Program-made: the position numbers and the translations under genes
Source of the DNA: Enterococcus devriesei
Lineage (GTDB): Bacteria; Bacillota; Bacilli; Lactobacillales; Enterococcaceae
Assembly: GCF_001885905.1 (NCBI RefSeq)
Contig: NZ_JXKM01000002.1
Coordinates: 62,001 to 126,000 of the forward strand
Direction of reading: 5' to 3'
Length of the DNA: 64,000 nt
Notes under the pieces: model-generated
Databases searched by the model: none
What the model was told of the DNA's origin: nothing
Seen by the model: the letters and a program-made list of their open reading frames with translations, nothing else
Shown: piece by piece, positions 1-8,939 of the stretch
How the letters are laid out: each line of letters begins with the position of its first letter
Numbering within the stretch: position 1 is the first letter of the stretch

Positions 1-1
1 C

Positions 2-1810
2 CGGGCAGTAGGGGTTCATTTGATGGACCCACGTTTCGATTTAGCATACCATCTGTATCCGAAGTCGGAAATGCTCCCACTTTTACACACGATTCAGCCG
101 GAGGACCGAGATTTATTATTTGGCTTGGCGGAGTTACCGAGCTATCAAGAATCTGATACTCACATCTATCAGCAAACGGTCAAAGCGGACGTTGCTGGTA
201 TTACTTTACTACGTACTCAAAACAAAGATGTACCACCAAACGAGCGCTATCAAGTGAGCTTGAAGACCGGGATTTTAGGAGGAGCACATGGACATTATGA
301 TCGCTTGGCTTTAAATTCTATCCGTCGCTTTGGCAAAAATTTCTATAATCCAGAAAATATTTGGTATGCTTATCATACTTTTATGTATAAATTTTTTGTG
401 CAGAATTCGATCACCCATAACATGACAGTGGTAGATCTGAAGCAACAAGACCCCAAAGAAGCTGTCACGAAGGAAGTATACTCTGGCGAACAGCTTCAAT
501 ATGCTCTGCAAGAGATAACGACTCAGTGGTGCAATCCTCCTTATGGTGGCTGGCGGGTCGGAGAAGATGAGACTTTTGAGGAGCGCTGTTGGAAGGAAGG
601 CCGTTATGTACCGCTTCCAACTGAACAGCCCGCTTATTCCGTACGAACAGATTTTACTGAGGATATCTTACAACGAAGAGCCACGTTGGTGACCGATGAT
701 TATGTGGTCATCGCCGATTATTTAGCTGGTAATCAAGAGCATGATTTTGATTGTTTGTTTCATGTTAGTGGTCTTCAAAAAATCTGTCATCCTGAAGCGG
801 AAAAAAGTCATCGACTAACAAAGGATCTCAGTGACAGCTGTGCTTTTGAAATCGGAGAAAATGAACAGCTTCATTACGATCATTTTTCAGAGCAGCTGGA
901 TAGTAATCCCCTTAGCAGTGGCCAGTTCGTGACTGAATGCCATTGGTTTAAAGCCAAGGATCAAGTGCGTCTAGACTGTTCAGTAGAGATGTCTAAGTAC
1001 AATGATCAGGGCTGGCTAACACCTTTACGAACTTCACAAAACGTACCCGGTTTACTGAAAATGGCACTTCATTCTGTTGATCAAGAGGAAAAGGAGGTAA
1101 TTATTGCGTGTGATCCAGAATACTATCAGACACAACAACAGCTCTCTTATCGAATTGAAGCAGATGGAGAAACACTTTATGAAAATCAGTTGGGTACATG
1201 GGTATTAGGACGAGACGACATCCGCCTATCATTAAGGAACACCCATGAGCTTCGTTTGATAACAAACACCAAATACGTTGCCAATGAATATGGCAGCGGT
1301 ATTGATGTGCCACTACCTGCTGTTTTTTGGGGAGATGGTCAGATAAAAACAAAAGATGGAAAACTAATTTCTTTGAATACTTTACCTTATCAAATGAAAA
1401 ATATTCGACCAGTGTCTGAGCCAAACCGTGATTATCAAGGAGGACCGGTGAAAATTCAAACAAAGTTGATGACTGAAAGCCTGCCTGCAACCCCGATAGC
1501 AGAAAATCAAGTAGCTGAAATGGTTTTTGACCTTTCAGATATTGATCCAAAAGAGTTGGTTGTGAGTATTGGCGGAGATTATCCGTTAGGAAATGAGGCT
1601 GATCGGCGGCGTTTAGTAAGCTTCCGCAAGCGTGGAACAGCAGCTAACTTTCTAATTGTTCTTGAGCAGTACCAAGATCAGCCGATGATAAAAAAAGTTG
1701 AAAAAACTACCACTGGACTGAAGGTTTTTCTAGCTAATGGCAAAGTAGACGAGGTTGTTATTCCAGACACTACTTTGGCCAAAGGCGAGTTTCGGCTACA
1801 CAAAGGGTGA
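2..1810 (+). CDS. Heparinase II/III-like polysaccharide lyase, 5' end outside the window
   Basis: The frame is open from the left edge, so the protein is partial; the TTG/ATG codons at 20-25 are probably internal. A GGAHGHYDRLAL segment (about nt 270-305) matches the His-x-His-x-Asp signature of the heparinase II/III and PL15/PL17 oligo-alginate lyase fold, and the rest looks like the C-terminal beta-sandwich. The N-terminal alpha/alpha toroid expected in this family would lie upstream. The family cleaves uronate-containing polysaccharides or oligosaccharides by beta-elimination to give unsaturated uronates. No signal peptide can be judged. The stop codon is only four bases before the next lyase gene, so the two are co-transcribed. 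The substrate (alginate, heparin-like or other) cannot be told from the sequence. Confidence 0.7.
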   Translation, partial: RAVGVHLMDPRFDLAYHLYPKSEMLPLLHTIQPEDRDLLFGLAELPSYQESDTHIYQQTVKADVAGITLLRTQNKDVPPNERYQVSLKTGILGGAHGHYDRLALNSIRRFGKNFYNPENIWYAYHTFMYKFFVQNSITHNMTVVDLKQQDPKEAVTKEVYSGEQLQYALQEITTQWCNPPYGGWRVGEDETFEERCWKEGRYVPLPTEQPAYSVRTDFTEDILQRRATLVTDDYVVIADYLAGNQEHDFDCLFHVSGLQKICHPEAEKSHRLTKDLSDSCAFEIGENEQLHYDHFSEQLDSNPLSSGQFVTECHWFKAKDQVRLDCSVEMSKYNDQGWLTPLRTSQNVPGLLKMALHSVDQEEKEVIIACDPEYYQTQQQLSYRIEADGETLYENQLGTWVLGRDDIRLSLRNTHELRLITNTKYVANEYGSGIDVPLPAVFWGDGQIKTKDGKLISLNTLPYQMKNIRPVSEPNRDYQGGPVKIQTKLMTESLPATPIAENQVAEMVFDLSDIDPKELVVSIGGDYPLGNEADRRRLVSFRKRGTAANFLIVLEQYQDQPMIKKVEKTTTGLKVFLANGKVDEVVIPDTTLAKGEFRLHKG

Positions 1811-1814
1811 GAAG

Positions 1815-3509
1815 ATGAAAAAATTTCAAATAGAAATTCCAGCAATTCATGCTGTAGAGATCAAAGGAAATGTTTATCGTCGGACAAAAGAGGAACAACA
1901 ACCCGATGGATTCGCCCTAACAGGAAGTAAGTATGAAAGCTATTTAGATATGTCAAACCCTTTAACGAACACAAGTAACTTTCTTTCTACGATTCCTGCA
2001 GGACAAGATCAAGCTGCTTGGGACATCGAGCTACCAAAGGATGGCTATTATCGTATTACGTTTCGCTATAATAATCCTGGATTTATGATGGGAGGAGCTC
2101 GGAATCTTCGTGACGAACGAAATTGTCGAGTGATGATTGATGATGACTCTTTGGGTAGAAAAGATAACTGGCTAGGATGGATGATTTTTTCTGTGTCTGG
2201 TTATAATCAGGATTGGAAACCGTATTCTCCCCAAACGAAAGAAACAGTCGCTGGAAATCAGGAATGGAATCTGAACCATCTCAATTGCTATCTGACAGCC
2301 GGAATCCATCGATTATATCTTACGAATGAAGCGCCACCGGGACAAGCAGTTTATGACGGCCCTAATTTAGATTTTATTCAAGTTGAAAGTTACGATGAAA
2401 ACTACATGGAAGAATCACAATTAGTGAATGTATCATCAACTCATTCGTTTCAGCACCCAGGTATTTTTCAATCGGCAAACGATTTGGAGAAGCTAATTTT
2501 CTCGTATCAAAAAAATGTTTTCGGTGTTCGAAAGGCTGTAGAAGAACTGATGAACGCAAATTTTATTGAGGACGAGAGAGTCCCGCATTCTATTACTGCG
2601 ATTAATGTCGGCCCCTATAATACACCGAATATTGGTGGAAACGAATGGACGACAGATTGTATCGCAGCTCATGATCTCGCATTATTGTGGATAATAACAG
2701 GGGAAAAATGTTACGCTAAAAAAACGATGGCTATATTGAACACTTGGGCGCGTTATTTGAAAGAGGTAGCTGATGGCAATGATTTGATGTTACGATTTTC
2801 CCTAGTAGGAGTGGAGTTGATTAATGCAGCCGAACTTATTCGGCATCACTACAATCAGCATACAACTATCTCGCAGGATGAGCAGTGGCAAACAGCGGAG
2901 ATCATTGCGTTTGAAAACTTTATACGTGAGAAATTATTGACGAAAACCGCTGCTTTCTACCCTCAAGCTAATGGAAATTGGGATGCGATCATCACGGCCT
3001 TTAATTTAGCATGCGGGATATTTTTGGAGGACACACAATTGATGGATCGTTGTCTTCGTCAATTTCAGTTAGGAAACGTTGCAGGTGGTGCTTGCTTGTC
3101 TATGGGGGCACTTCCTAACTATGTCTATCCCACAGGTGAATCCCAAGAATCAAACCGAGACCAAGTCCATGCAAGGATGGGACTTACTGGACTCGCCAAC
3201 GTGGCACATCTCGCGAGTCGTCAGGGATTTGATCTTTTCAGTTTATATCAAGCACGACTGCTTGTAGGGTTTAACTACAATGCGGCATATCAAATAGGGA
3301 AAAATGTTGTTTCAGAGACTTTTATCAGTGATCGTGGATGCGGCCAAGTAGATATCAGTTCGTTAGGCTTCGAGTGTATTTTAGCTCATTATACTGATAA
3401 CAAAGAGTTGGCAGATATCGAACTCGCTGTGATAAAAACTTTACGAGGAGCTAAAAATGAAGGCGAAATGATTTCCGGTCATCGGGGTTCGCTGCTCTAC
3501 GGTAAATAA
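1815..3509 (+). CDS. Alginate lyase-family (PF05426-like) protein
   Basis: 564 residues from ATG 1815, preceded by a GGGTGAGAAG ribosome binding site that overlaps the end of the upstream lyase gene. The N-terminal ~200 residues look like a carbohydrate-binding beta domain. The C-terminal half is alpha-helical and carries motifs typical of alginate-lyase-family proteins: NGNWDAI, then GESQESNRDQVHARMGL. There is no signal peptide, so the enzyme probably acts on imported oligosaccharides in the cytoplasm. With the adjacent heparinase-like gene it forms a two-enzyme degradation unit, whose products could feed the 2-keto-3-deoxygluconate genes near 34-37 kb, although these are distant. The family assignment is fairly firm and the substrate is unknown. 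Confidence 0.7.
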   Translation: MKKFQIEIPAIHAVEIKGNVYRRTKEEQQPDGFALTGSKYESYLDMSNPLTNTSNFLSTIPAGQDQAAWDIELPKDGYYRITFRYNNPGFMMGGARNLRDERNCRVMIDDDSLGRKDNWLGWMIFSVSGYNQDWKPYSPQTKETVAGNQEWNLNHLNCYLTAGIHRLYLTNEAPPGQAVYDGPNLDFIQVESYDENYMEESQLVNVSSTHSFQHPGIFQSANDLEKLIFSYQKNVFGVRKAVEELMNANFIEDERVPHSITAINVGPYNTPNIGGNEWTTDCIAAHDLALLWIITGEKCYAKKTMAILNTWARYLKEVADGNDLMLRFSLVGVELINAAELIRHHYNQHTTISQDEQWQTAEIIAFENFIREKLLTKTAAFYPQANGNWDAIITAFNLACGIFLEDTQLMDRCLRQFQLGNVAGGACLSMGALPNYVYPTGESQESNRDQVHARMGLTGLANVAHLASRQGFDLFSLYQARLLVGFNYNAAYQIGKNVVSETFISDRGCGQVDISSLGFECILAHYTDNKELADIELAVIKTLRGAKNEGEMISGHRGSLLYGK

Positions 3510-3520
3510 AATCATAAAAT

Positions 3521-3563
3521 AAGCTCACACAGGCCTTAGATTCTGCAGTCTGTGTGAGCTTTT
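3521..3563 (+). terminator. Intrinsic terminator after the lyase pair
   Basis: A perfect 12-bp stem (AAGCTCACACAG with CTGTGTGAGCTT) is followed by a short T run. It ends the lyase transcript. Confidence 0.8.
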
Positions 3564-3579
3564 ACGGATTGTACGAATG

Positions 3580-3618
3580 AAAAAAAATCCACCCGAAGCC
3601 AGAATAAGCTTTGGGTGG
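3580..3618 (-). terminator. Intrinsic terminator of the MsmK-like gene
   Basis: On the minus strand, CCACCCAAAGC pairs with GCTTCGGGTGG (one mismatch) and is followed by a run of Ts just after the msmK stop codon. Confidence 0.8.
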
Positions 3619-3629
3619 AAAAATGGATT

Positions 3630-4739
3630 CTATGGTAATTTGATAACATTCTCACTTTCCGTATCGAAGAAGTGTCCTTTATTTATGTTGAATGACAAGT
3701 CGATATTCTCACCAGGATTATGGAAATCACGAGCATCAACTCTTGTTACAAATTCTGTTTGGCCAGTTTTTGTATACAACATCGATTCAGCCCCTAATAA
3801 CTCAGAAACAATCACTTCGGCACGAACAGTTGTATCAGGGGAAGAATCAAGAACTACTTGCTCAGAGTGAATATCCTCTGGGCGAATACCAAACACTATT
3901 TCTTTTCCTTCATAGCCTTTTTCAACCAAAACTTTGTTTTTTCCTTCAGGAATATGTAGTTTCAATCCGTAGCCGTCAGAAATCACGCTATTGTTCAAAG
4001 AGACCTTGAAGAAGTTCATAGCCGGTGATCCAATGAAACCTGCGACAAACATGTTTTTAGGTGTATCGTATACCTCTTGAGGTGTTCCGATCTGTTGAAT
4101 AAATCCATCCTTCATAATAACGATCCGATCAGCCATGGTCATCGCTTCGGTTTGATCATGAGTAACGTAAATAGTTGTCGTATTCAAACGCTGATGTAGT
4201 TTAGCGATCTCAGCACGCATGGCAACACGTAATTTAGCATCTAAATTCGATAACGGTTCGTCCATCAAGAAAACTTTCGCGTCACGGACGATGGCACGAC
4301 CCAAAGCGACACGTTGACGCTGACCACCAGATAAGGCTGCAGGTTTGCGGTTTAAATATTCACTTAAGCCTAAGACTTCAGCAGCATCTTCGACTTTCTT
4401 TTTAATGTTTTCTTTGTCATATTTACGGAGCTTCAAGCCGAAGGCCATATTATCAAAAACAGTCATATGTGGGTACAAGGCATAGTTTTGAAAAACCATG
4501 GCGATATCTCGATCTTTTGGTGCTACATCATTCATAACTTTGTCACCAATTAAAAACTCGCCTTCTGTAATATCTTCGAGTCCAGCAATCATTCGTAATG
4601 TAGTAGATTTTCCACAACCTGAAGGTCCTACGAAAACAATAAATTCTCGATCAGCAATGTCTAAATTGAAATCGGTTACTGAGTAATTCTCCGCATTGTC
4701 ATATTTTTTGAAAACATGATTCAAATTCATTTGTACCAT
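3630..4739 (-). CDS. msmK: Sugar ABC transporter ATP-binding protein (MsmK/MsmX/UgpC type)
   Basis: 369 residues from ATG 4739. Walker [10 protein letters not shown], signature [14 protein letters not shown], Walker [17 protein letters not shown] and the switch His in YVTHDQTEA are all intact. A C-terminal TOBE/OB regulatory domain follows (from about residue 240). The protein powers one or several carbohydrate ABC importers at the inner face of the membrane. No permease or binding-protein genes are next to it, which fits the shared, multitask MsmK ATPases of Gram-positive bacteria. ATG 4739 gives the usual family start (MVQMNLNHV). ATG 4751, four codons upstream and closer to the AGAAAGAGAG purine stretch, is possible. 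A cre-like site lies over its promoter. Confidence 0.88.
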   Translation of the reverse strand: MVQMNLNHVFKKYDNAENYSVTDFNLDIADREFIVFVGPSGCGKSTTLRMIAGLEDITEGEFLIGDKVMNDVAPKDRDIAMVFQNYALYPHMTVFDNMAFGLKLRKYDKENIKKKVEDAAEVLGLSEYLNRKPAALSGGQRQRVALGRAIVRDAKVFLMDEPLSNLDAKLRVAMRAEIAKLHQRLNTTTIYVTHDQTEAMTMADRIVIMKDGFIQQIGTPQEVYDTPKNMFVAGFIGSPAMNFFKVSLNNSVISDGYGLKLHIPEGKNKVLVEKGYEGKEIVFGIRPEDIHSEQVVLDSSPDTTVRAEVIVSELLGAESMLYTKTGQTEFVTRVDARDFHNPGENIDLSFNINKGHFFDTESENVIKLP

Positions 4740-4774
4740 AAAGTTATACATCTCTCTTTCTTTTGTATAACCAA

Positions 4775-4796
4775 AGTATAGAGGAAAACGTTTACA
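4775..4796 (-). promoter_or_regulatory. Candidate cre (CcpA) site and -10 element upstream of msmK
   Basis: Read on the minus strand, TGTAAACGTTTTCC (4783-4796) matches the cre consensus at all but its last position. It lies directly upstream of a TATACT -10 hexamer (4775-4780). This suggests carbon catabolite control of the shared ATPase. Confidence 0.55.
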
Positions 4797-4886
4797 GCTG
4801 TTACGTCGATGTGCACAAAAAGCTATTCAATTATTGTGCAAGTTATCAAAGACTGAAGTTTATTGAAGGAAGGTTCACTGTTCGAA

Positions 4887-5756
4887 TTAATTATCATAAA
4901 AATTTTCGATTAATATATGGCAAAATACCAGATCATCCATTTTTTTTAAATCCAAATTCGTCAGTTCCTGAAATTTATCGATACGATATTTGATAGTATT
5001 TCGATGGATAAACAATGCTTTAGCAGCAGCACTAATATTCCCTTGTGCTTGCCATAGACATTTTAAAAGCGCTATCAACTCTTTATCAGAAAACCAAATT
5101 TCGTATAAACTTTTGAAGAGTGGAATTTCTCGCATGGGATCAACTAATAAATAATCAATAGCAGAATTACTCAGAGTGAATTCTTTTCTGGTTTTATTGT
5201 ATAGTTTCTGCTGAAAGAAAATAGCTCTTTCTGTTTGGAAATTGGCAGCTAGGTCATTATTTGGATCATAAAAATTACCGATAAAGATGCGACTATAGCA
5301 GTCAAAGTCGCTGTCTAGCGCTTGAAAGATACCGAATATCTCACTCACTGAATAATTTTCTAAGTCTTTTTTTTCAATTAAAATTAAATGCTGCTCGCTT
5401 ATCCAAAAGGAGTCTGCTAATCCTGGAAACATATTATCGATTGTCTCAAGCCACTCTTTTTTAGCAAAATCCTTTCTAATGCTTATTTCTACTTGAAGGA
5501 TTCTAACGGGGGTTTCATAATCACTTTTTTTATTTTCAAATAATATTTGATACCATAAATGCGAGAGGGCTGAATTTTCTTCGTAAGTAGTATTTCCTAA
5601 AAGTAGGAGTAATCGCTGTTCTTTACTAGTGAGACTACTTTTTAACAATGTTGCATAGCCTTCATCTATAGGTATGCAAAGATAGAGTGGATCAGAAATT
5701 GGACTATTCGTTAAATGGACTTCAGAGTAAATTTGCTGTAATTCTTTGTACCTCAT
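4887..5756 (-). CDS. PucR/CdaR-family transcriptional regulator
   Basis: 289 residues, ATG 5756 preceded by AAAGGAG. The C-terminal 60 residues form the PucR-type helix-turn-helix (GNISAAAKALFIHRNTIKYR), the mark of sugar-diacid/purine-type regulators such as CdaR and PucR. The N-terminal 200 residues have no domain I can name, and would be the sensing part. It lies 135 bp upstream of msmK on the same strand, so it may control msmK or a sugar system. The effector is unknown. The A+T-rich composition of this gene is stronger than in the housekeeping genes to its right. Confidence 0.75.
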   Translation of the reverse strand: MRYKELQQIYSEVHLTNSPISDPLYLCIPIDEGYATLLKSSLTSKEQRLLLLLGNTTYEENSALSHLWYQILFENKKSDYETPVRILQVEISIRKDFAKKEWLETIDNMFPGLADSFWISEQHLILIEKKDLENYSVSEIFGIFQALDSDFDCYSRIFIGNFYDPNNDLAANFQTERAIFFQQKLYNKTRKEFTLSNSAIDYLLVDPMREIPLFKSLYEIWFSDKELIALLKCLWQAQGNISAAAKALFIHRNTIKYRIDKFQELTNLDLKKMDDLVFCHILIENFYDN

Positions 5757-6208
5757 ACGATCTCCTTTTTATAAGCTATTTGCATTACGCGATTTTTTTA
5801 TGTCAAAAGTCACTTGATTTCTAAAACAGTTTGCAAGTGCAAGCTCTTTCATTTTAATACACTAATACTGTGGTATCAATGTTGTTTTAAATAATGTAAT
5901 AAAATGATTTTTTAAGCGAGTTGAACATTATTACTAGGAAGAATCTTTTTAAAAAAAGGTAAATGGTGGTGAAACAAACAAACGGCTTCAGAGCTTTCTG
6001 ACTCAGGATTGGTTGACCGATCACGAGTTAAATGGATTGAGATTGATAAATAGGTAGGTAAACGAGTATAATGATTTCATATTCGGTTTGATTTACTAGA
6101 TAAAGTTAGTAACGTTCTATGAGTATTTGAAAATTGAAAACGACTTATAATAATAGCGTAGAAAATAGCTAAAAATAAATAACGGGTCAAAATTTCGGGT
6201 GAGAACAG
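5757..6208. other. A+T-rich intergenic region without a recognised gene
   Basis: Between the CdaR-type gene and the tRNA terminator I see only A+T-rich sequence holding the divergent upstream region of the regulator. Short open frames around 5960-6050 have no start or ribosome binding site that would support a gene. Confidence 0.5.
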
Positions 6209-6241
6209 AAAAAAAGGCACTTCCTGGTAACAGGAAATGCC
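6209..6241 (-). terminator. Intrinsic terminator downstream of tRNA-Arg
   Basis: On the minus strand an 11-bp stem (GGCATTTCCTG/CAGGAAGTGCC, loop TTAC) is followed by seven Ts, 22 bases after the tRNA. Confidence 0.85.
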
Positions 6242-6263
6242 TAACGGATGGATGCTAAAATAA

Positions 6264-6335
6264 TGCGCCCTGAGGGAATCGAACCCCCGTCTCAAGAACC
6301 GGAATCTTACGTGATATCCACTACACTAAGGGCGC
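6264..6335 (-). tRNA. tRNA-Arg (anticodon CCG)
   Basis: A 72-nt cloverleaf on the minus strand. The acceptor stem GCGCCCT pairs with AGGGCGC, discriminator A. The anticodon stem TAAGA/TCTTG closes the seven-base loop TTCCGGT, anticodon CCG, reading CGG. The T arm contains GGTTCGATTCC. CCA is not encoded, so it is added after transcription. It is a single-gene unit ending at the terminator at 6209-6241. Confidence 0.95.
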
Positions 6336-6386
6336 AGCACGTTTATTAGTTTAGCATATAATTTTAAAAAAACAAGGGGAAAATAT

Positions 6387-7688
6387 ATGAAGTTTCAACA
6401 AGGCTATTCGCAAAAACAACAACAGACCCAAAAATTGGCGATGACACAGGAATTACAACAAGCCATTCAGATATTACAATTTAATACCGAAGAGCTGCAA
6501 GACTACGTTGAAACAGTCTCATTGGAGAATCCGCTGTTTGAAGTCGTTGCGCCGAAGATTCAGAGTGACTTGATGCAAATGAGCGGCAGCGCACCCAAGA
6601 ATGATTCATTTATGCAAATCGCGGATCATTCCGTCTCGTTGTTTGAGCACTTGATCAATCAAATTCATTTGAATTATCGGAATACTTTCATTCGTGAAAT
6701 CATGCTGGTCTTAGTCGAATATGTCGATGTCAATGGCTATTTAAAAGTGGATGAAGTGGAGGTTAAGGAAGAACTGCAAGCAAGTGACATCCAATACTTG
6801 GATGCTTTGACGCTTTTGCAGCAATTAGATCCACCTGGTGTTGGGGCCAGAGATTTGCAGGAGTGCTTGATGCTGCAAACGGAGCAAGATGATTTTGCAC
6901 CGGAACTTGCTTATCTTCTATTAGAAGAGGCCTTTGATAAAATCGCTAAACGAAAATTTGAACAGCTGGCGAAGGAATATCAAATCAGTCTGGCGCAGAT
7001 TCAGCAGATTATGGATTACATTAGGACGTTAAATCCATTTCCTGGAGCAAGTTTTGGTGAACAAGAGTCAAACTTTATCATTCCTGATCTAACCTTGATT
7101 CGTGAAGAAGATCATCTGGAAGTTCTATCAAATAAACGCGGACAATTGCGACTGAATTTTCAAGAAAATTATTTTAAACGGTTGAAAGAGCAGGCAGATG
7201 AGGAAACCAAAGTTTACTTGAAAGAAAAGCTGCAGCAATTTGAATGGTTAAGTAAGACACTGGGACAACGGAAAGATACGATCCTAGAAGTGGGCAAGAT
7301 CATCGTTCAACATCAATCGGCTTTTTTTGAGGATAAACAAGGTGCCTTGAAACCATTGATGTTGAAAGATGTTGCCAAACAATTGGACGTCCATGAATCA
7401 ACTATTAGTCGCGCGGTCAATGGAAAATATATTGAAACCGACTTCGGCGTCTTTGAGCTGCGAGGCTTTTTTGTCAATAAAGTAAACGATGACGACACCT
7501 CAGCGGATGAAGTAAAGCAATTGATCGCGACGTTAGTTAAAGAAGAAGATAAACGCAAACCGTTATCGGATCAAAAAATTGTCGAACTACTTGCTGAAAA
7601 GGAGCAAAAAATTTCGCGGCGGACGGTTGCGAAATATCGAGACGCGCTGAAAATTCCCAGTTCATCGAAAAGAAAACGTTTCGATTAA
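6387..7688 (+). CDS. rpoN: RNA polymerase sigma-54 factor
   Basis: 433 residues, ATG 6387 after AAGGGGA. The N-terminal Gln-rich segment (QKQQQTQKLAMTQELQQAI) is region I, which binds activators. The central core-binding region follows, then a helix-turn-helix (DVHESTISRAVNGKYI) and a C-terminal RpoN box (SRRTVAKYRDAL) that recognises the -24 element. Length is typical of Lactobacillales RpoN. In enterococci sigma-54 serves mainly PTS operons driven by LevR-type activators; no such activator or -24/-12 promoter was recognised in this window. Confidence 0.96.
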   Translation: MKFQQGYSQKQQQTQKLAMTQELQQAIQILQFNTEELQDYVETVSLENPLFEVVAPKIQSDLMQMSGSAPKNDSFMQIADHSVSLFEHLINQIHLNYRNTFIREIMLVLVEYVDVNGYLKVDEVEVKEELQASDIQYLDALTLLQQLDPPGVGARDLQECLMLQTEQDDFAPELAYLLLEEAFDKIAKRKFEQLAKEYQISLAQIQQIMDYIRTLNPFPGASFGEQESNFIIPDLTLIREEDHLEVLSNKRGQLRLNFQENYFKRLKEQADEETKVYLKEKLQQFEWLSKTLGQRKDTILEVGKIIVQHQSAFFEDKQGALKPLMLKDVAKQLDVHESTISRAVNGKYIETDFGVFELRGFFVNKVNDDDTSADEVKQLIATLVKEEDKRKPLSDQKIVELLAEKEQKISRRTVAKYRDALKIPSSSKRKRFD

Positions 7689-7714
7689 GCCAAGTGAAAA
7701 ATCTTGGCTTTTTC
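7687..7714 (+). terminator. Intrinsic terminator of rpoN
   Basis: AAGCCAAG pairs with CTTGGCTT and is followed by TTTCC. The stem overlaps the rpoN stop codon. Confidence 0.75.
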
Positions 7715-7808
7715 CTTGCGTAGAAGGCTCAAAACTGGTACACTTTGTCATGTAAGAAATTCGTATTTAAAAAAATAAATTGACTTTCTTACTTTTTTTT
7801 AGAATTCA

Positions 7809-7844
7809 TGGGTCGCTAAAAGTCTATGAGGGACTACTTAAGTC
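7809..7844 (+). promoter_or_regulatory. CggR operator (two direct repeats)
   Basis: The sequence follows GGGTC-N6-AGTC-N4-(A)GGGAC-N6-AGTC. This has the same architecture as the Bacillus subtilis CggR operator (CGGGAC-N6-TGTC-N4-CGGGAC-N6-TGTC). It lies between a TTGACT -35-like element (7780-7785) and the cggR start codon, so CggR should repress its own operon until fructose-1,6-bisphosphate builds up. Confidence 0.75.
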
Positions 7845-7860
7845 CAACGGAGGAATTCCT

Positions 7861-8904
7861 TTGTTAAGTGAATTAAGAGTACTTGAAGCAATCGCCCCTG
7901 ATGTGTTAGAGGTTGTCAAAAAAAGATACCGCGTCATGCAGAATATTTTTTGGATGCAACCAATCGGTCGAAGAAACTTAGCTGATTCATTAGGTTTAAC
8001 TGAGCGGGTCTTGCGCAGTGAAACGGATTATCTTAGAGATCAGCGTTTGATTGATGCGACAAAGAGCGGCATGTTATTAACTGAAAAAGGTACGGAACTG
8101 TTGCAGCATTTAGAACTTTTGATGGAACAGTTTACGGGTATGGATCAGTTAGAAAAACAACTAGCGGCACTTTTCAACATCGAACGTTGTCTGATTGTTT
8201 CTGGAAACAGTGATGAACAGGAAAAAGTAATTGGTGAATTTGGCGAGTTAGTTGATGAGGCATTGCAGCGTCAATTACCGGATGGCCGAAACATTATTGC
8301 AGTGATGGGCGGTACCACAATGGCAGAAGTTGCCAGACACGTTAGCCCGTTAGAGACAGCGAAACGTCACAATCTTTTTGTTCCAGCTCGAGGTGGTATT
8401 GGGGAAGCAGTATCGATCCAAGCCAACTCAGTGAGTGCCTTGATGGCGGCTAATGCTCATGGCGAGCATCGTGCCCTTTATGTGCCAGAGCAATTAAGTG
8501 AAGAAGCCTATCATACACTGCTGAAAGAACCTTCGATCAGAAGCGTCTTGGCGATGATCAAAGAGGCCAATTGTGTGGTTCACAGTATCGGTCGTGCTGT
8601 CCATATGGCAGCCAGACGTAAGATGTCAGAAGAAGAGATCGTTCGTCTGAAACAAAAAAATGCTGTTGCAGAATCTTTTGGCTACTTTTTCGACGAACAT
8701 GGAGCGATCGTCCATAAAGTGCCACGCATCGGATTATCATTAGAAGATATTCAGAAGATGCCAACGGTTCTAGCCGTAGCTGGTGGGAAAAGCAAAGTTA
8801 AAGCAATCACCGCCTATATGAAAAATGCTCCAAAGCAAACGTGGCTCATTACTGATGAAGCCGCCGCAAATGAGATTTTAAAAGGGACATCCCCTTTAAA
8901 ATAA
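7861..8904 (+). CDS. cggR: Central glycolytic genes regulator CggR
   Basis: 347 residues from TTG 7861, chosen because CGGAGGA lies six bases upstream and because upstream in-frame codons overlap the CggR operator. The N-terminal winged helix (QPIGRRNLADSLGLTERVLR) matches the CggR/SorC DNA-binding domain. The rest is the sugar-phosphate-binding domain related to SorC, with GGTTMAEVA and VPARGGIGEAVSIQ. CggR is the fructose-1,6-bisphosphate-responsive repressor of the gap operon. It lies directly upstream of gap, 35 bp away, as in Bacillus. Assignment is firm from order and motifs. Confidence 0.95.
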   Translation: MLSELRVLEAIAPDVLEVVKKRYRVMQNIFWMQPIGRRNLADSLGLTERVLRSETDYLRDQRLIDATKSGMLLTEKGTELLQHLELLMEQFTGMDQLEKQLAALFNIERCLIVSGNSDEQEKVIGEFGELVDEALQRQLPDGRNIIAVMGGTTMAEVARHVSPLETAKRHNLFVPARGGIGEAVSIQANSVSALMAANAHGEHRALYVPEQLSEEAYHTLLKEPSIRSVLAMIKEANCVVHSIGRAVHMAARRKMSEEEIVRLKQKNAVAESFGYFFDEHGAIVHKVPRIGLSLEDIQKMPTVLAVAGGKSKVKAITAYMKNAPKQTWLITDEAAANEILKGTSPLK

Positions 8905-8939
8905 ATATATTTTTTGATTCCATAAGGAGGAAATCTTAA

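Noticed and set aside
1101-1550. Minus-strand frame of 149 codons
   Set aside because: Antisense shadow of the heparinase-like gene, no start signal and no recognisable protein.
5940-6060. Possible small gene or gene remnant
   Set aside because: Frames of 10-30 codons only, none with a start, ribosome binding site and recognisable sequence together.
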